Below, piece by piece: positions 9,678 through 19,802 of a stretch of DNA of 64,000 bases. How positions within the stretch are numbered: position 1 is the first letter of the stretch; each line of letters starts with the position of its first letter. A program made the translations under genes and the position numbers. Origin of the DNA: Xylogone sp. PMI_703 (taxonomy: Eukaryota; Ascomycota; Leotiomycetes); the NCBI GenBank assembly GCA_021399445.1, contig JAJTUQ010000005.1, positions 744,001 to 808,000 of the forward strand. The letters run 5' to 3'. The notes under the pieces were generated by a model. The model was not told the DNA's origin and ran no database searches. It saw nothing but the letters and a program-made list of their open reading frames with translations.

Positions 9678-12373
9678 TTAGAATGCCTTGATCAAGTTCC
9701 AAGTCAGATTCTTCTTCGGCGGGTCATTATACTTCGTCATATCAGGCTCAAGATCCTCCTATATGTCAAAAATTAACTCTATTCAATAAAAAGAGATCAC
9801 ATGTCCAGGAGGAAACAGGTACCAACTCACCACTCCAACTTTTACGTTATCCTCTGCCTTCCCACCAAAGTAATTTGCTTCTGTACCCCTTTCAGAAAGA
9901 CTCAACTTAACCCCCTGTACACTCCGACGACTAGCATCCCTATCATGGAAATTAAATGGTGTGAACATGACCGAGGACGAAGATATGTGCATAAGCGTAT
10001 TCGGTATATCACCCGAGTGAGGTACGTGGTGGGTGCCGAGGTTGAAATAGACAACTCTGAATAAATCGTGAGCACTAGATAAAAACAACGGAACGTCTCA
10101 ATACAAAATCACTTACAGATCTTCCTGCTCGATATCTTCACCGTCAACAAACTTTGAAAAATCCACTAGTGGATCCGCAGGGCTCAAAAAATTCAGATAG
10201 TGAGTACTCATAGGCTCTGTATCCTTTTGTTTCACAACCCACAGGTCTTTGGCAGCCCATTCTGAAGACTTTTTCAGAGACGTTGAGTTCAGTATCTCCA
10301 GGTGGCTTGGAGTGCCTATTCCTGAGCCAGCCATGATACGGTATCCCCTCTTTTCTCCCCACGTGTTTTCAGCGTCTTCATTCAGAACAATATACATCTC
10401 AGCTGAGTTTTGCGGCCAGTTGATTGGCGTTTCCTTAGTCACATTCTGATAGACTAGGTGCATCGAGTTTCGGGGAGAGTTGATGTGATCATCCCAAGGA
10501 TATCCTTGTGAATAAGGCTCAACGACCACTCGTTGTAAAGTGTTTGCCGTACCAGCAATGTCTAGATCTGCCTTGAAATTTATCACATGGTCATGCATAC
10601 TCGTAGCTAGTGCGTCATGTACTTTATACCCGTACTCTCCTGGCGTCTTACTATTGCTTGCAGACCAGAAAGCACCGAATATGAAGCCACTGGCCCGGAG
10701 TTTGACTTCTATTGTACCATCAAGGTAGAAAGTATAATCTATTGTGTAGTCATAGTTCCCCACTGTTGAGACGTATCGCACAGTGAGATATGTGTTGCGG
10801 GAGATTGATACCTGGAAGTCGGAAGTGTGACGCTGAATTGGATAGTCGGCTGTGTATTCAAAAATACAAATACTGTTTTTGTTGGATATTGGTGAGCCAT
10901 CCTTGTGGAAAGTAGCCGGTAAGTATGTTGCATATGCCGGACAGTCATATCCTGGAACAAGCTCGAACATCCTCAGGCCCATACCAAAAAAGGTATCCAA
11001 GAACAGGAGGCCTCCTTGTATTGGATCATCACCGGCGTAGTGAGCAAGAGCCTCCTGCATACCAAGTTCGTGTATAACACTATCTCCGTTGAATTTAATA
11101 TCGTGTAGTGAAACACCGGTGTGTGCTGAGGTGGAAAGGTAGAATTCAAACCCCATCCATGAAACATAAGACTCCTCCTTATCTATCTTATATCTGTTTC
11201 CCTGTGGTTGAATCATAGCTGGTGGTGGTATTTCTCGGCCGGATGGTCCTTCACTAAAATCTTCGGTATCAGTCCATTCTCCATCAAGGTTTACTAGGTC
11301 TATCTGAAATTCAGGAGACTTCATAGCAGCTCGAAGCTCGTCGGCTGAGTCATAAATCCGCCCGCGATAATACCACTCATGTAAGGTCCAATTTTCTGGG
11401 TCTCTTGTTCTGAGATCTACGCCGAGTATTAGCCTTGCTTTCGTGGTTTCATGATAAACGACTGACCCATCTTAACATATAGACCCTGCGGTAAAATCGT
11501 GGTGGCGTCTGATCTCTTGCCTTGTCTCATGAACTGCATCCACAAAACCAGGCTATCATTATTGGCATGAGACATCCTCGGATAAGCAGCTACACCATCA
11601 CGGTCAAATTCCTATGTGCATCAGATTAGCCATGAACTAGGAATACAAAACAGCGCATACCTCTCCAAGTAGGGCAGTAGTAATATCTGAGTATTTTGAT
11701 AAGACAGTCATCATCCATAGTTCTAGATCACCTAAGCCTGGTAGAGATCCCGAAACATAACTCCTTCCGGCATTGTAGCAGTAATCCAGGGGCCTGATCT
11801 CCGTAGAAGAACTGACAGGCAACGGACCAACCTGACTGTATTGTCAGCACAAAGTATCAAAATAGCCTATATGTTACAGCCGGCTCTTTGTACCATATAG
11901 TTCATAATGCGGGCATGCTCAACCGCGCCCTCTGAGATAACAACCTGGGCCCACCGAGGTGGTGGGGCAGTATGGTCCCCCTTTAGGTATTTCAGCACAT
12001 CGGTTTTATTTGGTTGAAGCGCTTCTATAAACATCACAACATTATCATAGCTGTGTGAAATCCTATCAGCGATATGCTGCATGCATCATTATGACAGAAT
12101 TTGTTACCTTGTGGCAATGGAGGCATCGGTCAGATTGAGATCAGTTTTTTTGAAAAGAAACTGAAAAACATCATCGGCTTCATCTTTACTAAGATCGGCC
12201 CATACGTTCTTTTTGGGGGCATGAAAGTCACTATGTTTACCGGCTGGTGAAGGCTGGGTCAAGGAGCTGGCACTGCGTTTAAGGAATGGGGTTGAAGCAA
12301 TGAAAATGAAAAAGCAGAAAAAGAGGATTGATGAGATTGTTAGTAGAGATCTGAAACTATTTCTAGCCGCCAT
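9678..12373 (-). CDS. Copper amine oxidase, N-terminally membrane-anchored or secreted
   Basis: This is a TPQ-type primary-amine oxidase, which converts primary amines plus oxygen and water to aldehyde, ammonia and hydrogen peroxide. Seven exons (12373-12108, 12050-11894, 11831-11661, 11611-11467, 11416-10117, 10056-9831, 9758-9678) encode 781 residues. The tyrosine that becomes the TPQ cofactor lies in VGNYDY (about residue 468). The catalytic aspartate is in FLDTFFGMG (about 387). The copper ligands are in MHDHV (about 521 and 523) and GTHHVPHSGD (about 689). Residues 10-30 form a hydrophobic segment (TISSILFFCFFIFIA) that acts as a signal or anchor, unlike peroxisomal fungal paralogues. 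Use of amines as nitrogen source is the likely role. The gene is divergent from an aminopeptidase. The acceptor of intron 1 is the least certain boundary. Confidence 0.93.
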
Positions 12374-13416
12374 GATTGGAGTCGATGGCAACACATTGAA
12401 ATATGATGGGTTACTTCCATTACAGGCTCTTGAGGAAGGAGTTGAGAAGAGGAGTGGGTGCTGACGTTAATGTGGTGTGAAGTACCGTAACGGTAGCTCG
12501 GGCAGCTCTTATCTTATCGCCGGGCTGTTGTCAATGCACCGGGGAATCCGCAACGAGTGTTCTAGTCCCAAATAAGAAGGTCCAGACGACCCATAACAAT
12601 ACCTCCGTAGGCAGCAATTGGGCAAGACTCCTTCTGTTGGTCAAGCATGCGGCATAAGGCCTTAGTAGATGACTAAAGGCTAATATCCTGATTCGTATAA
12701 CATATCCATCGACATGGAGACTCAAGGGGGCTTTAGCAGTCCACTATTTGAGTAAAGGACAATAGCAGACTTGACCACAAAGCATACGATGATTTACCAA
12801 TTATCACTACAGAAAAGCTTTGAGTATGGCTAAGTGAAGCAGGGGAAGGGTGTGATAATAAGGTTACTTAATCTGTTTTGGCTCACCCTAGACCAATGCC
12901 CCGTGTATTTCATCCTCCGAGCCCAGAACATATTGCCATGGCATCTCATAAGCAAGCTCAAAATATATAAATGTAATCCATCCTAGAAGTTCCTATGTCG
13001 AAACACACCTGCTGATCCGTTGAGTTCTCAAGGATCAATCGATAAGACATACCCAGTTTTCTTTGGTCCTTTAATACTAAAAGAAATCACAAGCCATCCT
13101 GAAAGAAAGGCTTAACTAGTTTAATAATTGTTATCTATAATGAGATATTATCTCGAAAATGCTTAAATGTGAAAATGGTTAAGTGCCATTTAAATTGCTA
13201 CATTTACTTGATTGGCTATTTTGATTACGTAAGCTCACTTTCGACATGGGCCTCTGAGAGATGCTGCTTAAAGGTGCATACCGCAACTTGACTTGAGTTA
13301 TCAGGCAGAAGGAATTTTTTACAAACACGTTGATTGACGATATATATCGAGGCCACCCTGCTGATACATCCTGCACAGCAACTTGCTCGAGCGCGAGCAC
13401 TTCATAATTATCAAAT
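12374..13416. promoter_or_regulatory. Divergent promoter region between amine oxidase and aminopeptidase
   Basis: About 1 kb of AT-rich sequence with no gene. A palindrome, GAGATATTATCTC, followed by GAAAA lies near 13141-13158. A similar element lies on the other side of the aminopeptidase gene near 15471. No specific regulator site could be assigned. Confidence 0.4.
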
Positions 13417-15012
13417 ATGCTGAGCTCCTCATTGATCCAGCTGCTGCTCCTCGCGACTAGCTCGCGCTTGGGCATAGCCTCTCACATCCCAGGTGAGCAG
13501 GTGGTGTTCACTCCGCACACCAAAGACTCGAGCCTAGCTGTCGATCACGTTGTTGACACGGCCATACTCGCGGCCCTCGACATGTACGCCGACCCGGTTG
13601 ACGCGCTGGTATCTGTCCAGCCGGAACGGGCCGCTGAGCTTGCTGAACCCCGGCTCCTGCATGTCTCGGGAGAGCGACAGCCAGAATGGATGACTGAAGG
13701 AGACAAGCTACGTCTCCGAAGGCGTGGTAAGAAGTTTATGGACATCACAGATCACCAAGACTTCTACGCACAGAATGTTGACGCAAAGGCGGGCAAGGCT
13801 TGTATGTCCGACTCGAGAGAGCCATCTAATGTCACTGCGCTTTGCTTATATCATTGGTAGACCTTCCTCCATTAACTCATCAGCCTCTTATCAAGCCTCT
13901 CTTTTCTCGTATCTCAACTGACAGGATGCACGATGTCCTCAAGCACATGACGAGTTACTATAATCGCTACTTTGGCGGTGTGACCGGCCATGAAAGCGCT
14001 CTATGGCTCCACGACCACATTGCCAAGGTGAGAACTTTGAATGCCTTTTAAGGATCATAAAGCAGCGATATTAACAGAACTTGGTAATAGATTATTGATA
14101 AAGCTCCATTCGGAACACATATATCGCTGGAATTTTTCACTCATGCTTTCCCCCAGCCCTCAATCATTGCCCGCTTTGAGCCCAAGGTTCGTAACTTCTC
14201 CCTGCCCCTGACAATTCTCGGCGCCCACCAGGATTCGGCAAACTACCTCTTTCCTCTCCTGCCTGCTCCAGGTGCCGACGATGACTGCTCTGGCACGGTC
14301 AGTATTCTGGAGGCATTCCGCGTCTTGGCAGAGAGCGGCTTCACGCCCAAGAATGGCCCGGTTGAGTTCCACTGGTACGCTGCAGAAGAAGGTGGCTTGC
14401 TAGGCAGTCAGGCCATTGCAAGATACAAGAAGGAGCAGGGAGCGCACATTGGCGCTATGATGGAATTCGTAAGTTATTTGACCGAAAACTAAATACTTCA
14501 GCTGGACCTGGTTAATCATTAGTGTAGGACATGACAGCCTTTATCGCGCGGAACGCAACAGAGTCCATCGGTTTCATAATCACCCAAGCTGATGCCGCAC
14601 TTACCAACTGGACGCTGAATCTCAGCAGAGAGTACATCTCTATCCCTTCAGAAGTATACGAGCTAGGGCCGTAAGTTTAGCCATTGCTAATGTCTTGAGA
14701 TTGCTAACAATAGCAGCAACGCTGGCTCGGATTATATGTCCTACACGCAGCTGAATTATCCCGCTGCCTTTGCTTCAGAGGGTAACCCATTAGCAAATGG
14801 CGGATTCCCTGGTGACTTCGACCCCTACGTGCATGGGATCAAGGACACCATGGATGTTAACGATGAGACCGGGTACTTTTCGCTTGATGTAAGTCTTGGA
14901 TCCATATTTATTGAGGATTCCACTGATACCTTGGTAGCACATGGCAAGGTTCTCTGAGCTGGCAGTTGCCTTTACCATAGAGCAGGCCGGATGGGACAAC
15001 AGGTGGCGTTGA
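13417..15012 (+). CDS. Secreted M28-family aminopeptidase (leucine aminopeptidase type)
   Basis: This is a di-zinc exopeptidase that removes N-terminal residues from peptides outside the cell. Six exons (13417-13801, 13861-14027, 14091-14468, 14528-14670, 14717-14888, 14938-15012) encode 439 residues. The N-terminus is a signal peptide (MLSSSLIQLLLLATSSRLGIA) followed by a propeptide. Zinc ligands and catalytic residues of the family are all present: His230 in GAHQDS, Asp249 or a neighbour in GADDD, the Glu pair 283-284 in AAEEGGLLGS, Asp311 in MEFDMT and His397 in VHGIKDT. The usual GADDDGSG reads GADDDCSG here, with Cys in place of Gly. It lies next to an amine oxidase, so both may serve extracellular nitrogen scavenging; that is inference. 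Splice phases are consistent throughout. Confidence 0.93.
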
Positions 15013-16087
15013 GAGAGGCCCTCAACCTGCTCAGTACAATTGGAAGAAGTGCGTATGTATAAGCTATACACTCTTACCTGCCCCAAAGCAGAACCTATAT
15101 AGGCACTCTGGTACTCATCCCTATTATTATGTTTATTAGTAGATATGCTACGATATCTTGCAAGGTTGAAGACAACTATTCTTATTAAATTTGACTCCCC
15201 CCCAGAGTGTTAGTTTGCAAAGTATATCCAGAAGTGGCCACAGTTGTTAGTTAGCTATAGATAATTTGATATTGTAATTTTGATTCCAGGCGTTTTATAG
15301 TAAAAGCGAGTAGTTCACGGAGCCAAGAGTCATACGCGGAGGAAGCTTTATCGTACATTCTTGCCACAGGGCTTGTTCATCAAGCGAGCAAGGGCGACAA
15401 TCTTTTACACAGCACGTTTGATCACAGGGCTTCAAGTGATAGAAAAGATACCGTTGTACTCAATTATAATAAGAGATAATTAATCTCGAAAACGGCGATT
15501 TCATTTTATGTTGTATTGTGCCTAGCAGCTACGAGTCAAATTACTACCTATCACTCTTAATGAACGATAACGGTGACTAGCAAACACAGCCCAACTTTCT
15601 TATTGCGTTCTCAACAGAAAACAGCCAGTCAACTGAGTCCTCACGGAAATAACGCAGAGTTGAGATTATCCGAGAATGGTCCACTCTGCAATAAAAGAGC
15701 CAATCTATATATTCCAGAGAAAATCCGCCTTAAACTAGATGTTGTTCGGCAACTTAACCAGAGGCCTTTCGGCCAGGCATTCCGCTCACTTGAGCCAGCA
15801 CAGAGGCACAACCTCTCACACCTTCAGTGGTCATCCCAAACGGCGGGGAAGACTCACTGTGGAACGGCTATGGCCACGCGTATGCAAGAAATGCTTTCTG
15901 AGGTGGACATGGTCAATATACTTAGATATATACACTTGTACATAATTCCCTAGCTTAGCACGTCCCAATTCCCCCAGGGAGGTCTCAGGGAGCAGGTTCC
16001 ACCTGCTCCCGCTGGACGCAAATAACTATCATCATCATCATCACCAGAGAAAATCCGAGCTTCGCGCCACGGGAAATTCTACCTTAG
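15013..16087. other. Intergenic region, no gene seen
   Basis: The stretch is AT-rich. It contains a palindrome-like element (GAGATAATTAATCTC followed by GAAAA) near 15471-15490, similar to one upstream of the aminopeptidase. An open frame of about 125 codons at 15573-15953 has no recognisable domain and atypical composition. A short ATC microsatellite lies near 16027-16042. Confidence 0.5.
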
Positions 16088-16818
16088 CCACCCATACCAG
16101 TACCGTTCTTAGATGTTCAAATCTCTGACCTGTGCTCTATATTTCATGACCCAGGAGACAATCTGGGATATATATCTGACGAACCTGATGGTGAGTTCAA
16201 GTATAACATGCACCGGAACTTTAGCACTGAATTACATCCAGAATCATTAGCAGAGCTCCTATCCACACCATCCAAAACAGCAACCCTAAATCGGTTTCCT
16301 CTCAGTAGAGCAACTCGGTTATTTCTAGTCGCTACACTTGCAGCAAGTATTGTCGCTTTCTACGGAAGCTGGCTGGATATGTATTGGAGCACTAGGGATA
16401 TTCTCCTCCTTCGCAGTGACGAACAAGCCGCCATTAAATCCAATTATTCTTATATTTTCCAGCAAGTCTTAAAGGAGAGCACGCCGAGAGCAAAAAAACT
16501 AGCCCTCTAATTCAAAGTGAAATTTTTTTCCCACTTGGTGTGGTCCTCATTGAATTGTCGCTCTGCGAACCCATCGCAGCACGCCGTATCGCTGAAGACA
16601 ATGGTTCAAATGAAGCAGTAACAGATTTAAAAACTGCATCACGCTTGCTGAGAGAAAATCTTATTCTATCCGAAAGTGGAGATAAATATGAAGGCATGGT
16701 CAAAAAATGCTTATCTGGGCCTGGAAATAAGATGGTCGGACTCGATGATGATGACTTCCAGCGACTTATTTATTGTAGCATTGTTTCGCCACTGTTAGAG
16801 ATCTTGAAGGCTTTCTAA
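16088..16818 (+). pseudogene. Decayed DUF7580-type (fungal NLR/HET-associated, kinase-like fold) gene fragment
   Basis: The reading frame from about 16088 to 16455 encodes VQISDLCSIFHDPGDNLGY, then RATRLFLVATLAASIVAFYG and DMYWSTRDILLLR. These match the pattern of fungal DUF7580 domains (xxDLCSxL...LGF...RLxLAxxLASSxLQL...W...DI). The match then continues in another frame from about 16456: SPLIQSEIFFPLGVVLIELS, then KYEGMVKKCLS and DDDFQRLIYCSIVSPLLEI. A one-base frameshift near 16455 therefore breaks the gene. A stop lies just upstream at 16085-16087, and no N-terminal domain is visible, so this is a remnant. Such domains are common in fungal incompatibility and NLR-like protein families. 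A further open frame (16779-17048, frame 3) may be a continuation after a second shift. A sequencing error is the alternative to decay. Confidence 0.7.
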
Positions 16819-17884
16819 GGAGGAGCGGGTTTATAAATTTATCAAGCGGTGTAACACAGCTTGTTGATCCTTCTCTTATTAACTATTCCAAGGTATACAA
16901 CGTGGAAGCAAACCCAAAAGTAAAAGACATCGGTCAGATACATCCTGACGACTTAGGCCATCTGGAACACAGTTTCGACAAAATATTCAACGTACAGGAT
17001 ACGGAGCCGGGAACCCAATACAGTTTCATAAATCTTAGTTACATTTGAAAACCTTTTCTTTACAGAGGCTTTGTTTATAATCTTCAATGAAATTTATCCT
17101 TACCTACAACTATTCATAATTTCTATTATCATACTTCCTATTTCCAGCTGTCATTTACCTACCAGTCAAATAGTTCTAGTCGTACGTTATACTAGCTAGG
17201 CGAGCAAGATGAAGTAAACCCTTGACCGATAGTTATACAATACCGCCTCAGCTACCGAAACTACCCATAGAAGAAACCTTGCTAGTTAAACAACAAGTCA
17301 TCGGCCACTCACAAATAAGCAATGATCAATCAAAAGCTTCGAGTAAGATTTATGGGCCTTTGGACATTGTTTGGTTTTCTAAGCTATATTATATACCAGA
17401 GAGGCATATTGGTGGTTTGGAATAAGTATATGGTGAATCGAAGCCCAAAATCGTTAAACAGGCAAGGCCAGGTTAATGGATTGTATCGCAGTGGTATAAT
17501 TTACAGGTATCTAGCTTTCTAAGCCCAGTGGTTACAGTATTCCTTGTTGATCTATGTTACCGAGAGTTGTGATTCAGGTATATGAGGCTTATCATCCGGT
17601 GTCGGCTACAATCTTTGGAACTACCCAGCTATCATGATATATTCTAGGGAATATTCAGCTATGGAACTAGATAGTGAGAAACCCGATAGTCTCAGGCCTA
17701 ACCGACTAAAGATGCATGATAGTAGCGAGTTAATTATAGTGAGTATAAGTGGTATATGACTATAGATAAATATGTGATATAAGTTTGGAGAATGTGGTTT
17801 CTCACCTAAACTTATAACCCAACAGATGGCTAGATGAACACATTAATGCCATTCACTTGCTGATATAGAGAGCCAGTGTATCAA
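16819..17884. other. Gene desert between the pseudogene and array 2
   Basis: No gene is supported. An open frame of about 90 codons (16779-17048) follows the pseudogene and may be part of its decayed 3' end. The rest is AT-rich with dense stops in all frames. Confidence 0.5.
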
Positions 17885-18740
17885 ACTACCAAGACTCTGC
17901 GATTTGCAACAAAAGAGATTATTCGTAAGCCTCCATACCTGCCACGATCTTGCGACGTGCAACAAATGGAAATGACATGCTTTGCAAGAGTGAACAATGC
18001 TTCGGTTACAGTTAACGGGATGCTAATACGATTTGGCGTGGCAAAATAATCCATGCCAAGTAACTGCGATTAGCAACAAACAAACATTCTTTGGCTTTTC
18101 TTTGAAGCCATAGTGAACGGTAAGTAGATGACAGAGTTCGCTTGATACTGCCAAGAACGTGCGATGCGCAACAAAAAATTCTTTGAATGAACTTCAGCCA
18201 GGTTATAACGGATAATCTTATATATGAACAACCAAATGGTGACTGCCAAGAATCTGCGATTTGCAACAAAATAACAGATGTAGTTCATTAGCGGCATCAA
18301 GCAACTCACGATAAGTCGTAAATGCCACTAGATTGTGCCCTATGGGGGCTTTCAGGCTGCTCCGACATGCAACAAAAGTGCTGTCCTCACTCGGTGATTC
18401 ACTGCCAAGCTACTGCGACTTGCAACAAAAGGAGAGCTGTGGACGTCGCCAATAAACTGGCAAATCAATCTGAGCGTTGGCTTTTGCCAAGCTCATGCGA
18501 TTTGCAACAAAAAATGAGAGACATTCTTCGATGGACACTCAAAGTTATAATCAAAATGCAACAAAAGAGCTGTCAAAGGATTCCTTGTACGCTGAGAGGT
18601 GATCGATGTGTAAGAGTTTACACCATCCCTTGCCAGTGCCATGTGCAACAAAGCATAGCGGGCTAGAATATAGCTCCTGGCTTTGACGCTTGGTAGATTA
18701 GGCCGTTCTTGGCAAGAAATGCGATGTGCGACAAAACGGT
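17885..18740 (-). repeat. Array 2: eleven spaced short repeats with unique spacers
   Basis: A box of about 28 bases, in two parts CTGCCAAGAA and CTGCGATTTGCAACAAAA, recurs with unique sequence between copies. Boxes end (at the AACAAA) near 17914, 17966, 18080, 18176, 18271, 18377, 18430, 18512, 18566, 18652 and 18736, a mean spacing of 82 bases (range 52-114). The copies ending at 18377, 18566 and 18652 keep mainly the TGCAACAAA half. Read on the minus strand the box starts TTTTGTTGCAAATCGCAG and ends TCTTGGCAG, resembling the TTTCGTTGCG head and CTCGGCG tail of array 1. No genes are nearby on either side except a pseudogene and the alpha-glucosidase promoter. It is not a prokaryotic-type CRISPR: spacing is uneven and boxes vary. 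Confidence 0.85.
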
Positions 18741-19802
18741 AGACACAGGAACAAGTCTGATGCAGGATGCAGGCAGGACTACTATGTAGGTAATTCTTCC
18801 ATTGACACAACTTAAAGGGGGACTGTTGTGGTAGCTTCAGAAAAAGCAGGATGTGCATCTTTTACAGCATTGTGGTTACATAATAGATATTCATCCTTTC
18901 TTTGCTTCCGAAATGAGACTTTTGGAGGTGTAATAGTTAATTCTTCCAATGGGAAAGTAATGTAGCAGAAATAATACTAGTGAGAAAGAGCTTATAAAAG
19001 TATCCGTCTAGGATGGCCTTTCCTATCTTTTAAGGCAACAGATATCTCAGTCACATCCCTACTTGAATGTGGAGAAGGGTGCCCCCAAATGTGAGTAGGA
19101 TGGGCCCAAGTAATCCTTGGTAAATTTTTCAGATGAATGCGGTTCTGGATATTTTCGACTCGCCTTCCTGAGAACTGAATTGACTCTGATGACCGAAAAA
19201 CTTCCCGGACAACCACAAGTCCCGGCCATCATAGATTGAAACATGCTCTAGAAGAGGGAACAATATCTGAACGAAGCAGCTAGCAGTTACACCGCTATCC
19301 AATGTGGCCAAACCAATCCGTTCAATATTTCGCTCGAAATGTCGTTGATTTAAGGTGCGGGTTGTTCTTATGGGCTCTTGGGTTGGGGTCCGTCCACGTG
19401 AGTCCCTGAGTCTCGTATTAGCCGAGAACGGTCCCTCTTGCCCAATTAGGCCAAGGCCCTCTGCTAATCTATGTCCACTGAGAGACCGACGAATAGAGCG
19501 ATAAATATCGCGATTCTCTGGCCTGCCGCGTTATGCCTCCACAGATCTACTATTAGGAACGGTCCACCTATGCATGCTGTATCCACAGCCATAGGATTTT
19601 GCATGGTTGAGAATGTTGACTACCCACTATTGAAGACTGGCTTTATAGGTACAGTAGAGAAGCTCGTTCCTTATCGGCCTTTTCATCTTCTTTCACTATT
19701 AACCATCTATCCTTTTATCCCTCTATCTCTCTTGCAATATAATTTTAAATTGCCAAGTTCCAAATCCCATCTCATCCCCAATTCACTACCCCACATTCAA
19801 AC
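18741..19802. promoter_or_regulatory. Region upstream of the alpha-glucosidase gene
   Basis: No intact gene is visible. On the minus strand at about 19340-19130 an open frame reads RIGLATLDSGVTASCFVQIL and continues LLEHVSIYDGRDLWLSGKFF, which looks protein-like. It ends at a stop and could be a decayed fragment. Closer to the start of the glucosidase gene lie a CACGTG hexamer (19395-19400), a GGGTTGGGGTCC stretch of CreA-like character and a pyrimidine-rich leader. Confidence 0.4.

Noticed and set aside
12374..12394. Start of the amine oxidase seven codons upstream of the chosen ATG
   Set aside because: The upstream codon is GTG, not ATG; nuclear fungal genes use ATG, so the start at 12373 was kept.
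15573..15953. Open frame of about 125 codons
   Set aside because: No domain, no plausible splice partners, and no link in frame to the DUF7580 remnant downstream.
16779..17048. Treating the 90-codon open frame after the pseudogene as a separate gene
   Set aside because: It has no start codon in a sensible place and overlaps the end of the DUF7580 remnant; it may be its frameshifted continuation.
17885..18740. Classical CRISPR array
   Set aside because: Spacing is irregular (52-114 bases between box ends), boxes vary at many positions, and no cas-like genes lie nearby; the genome is fungal. It is reported as a spaced repeat array instead.
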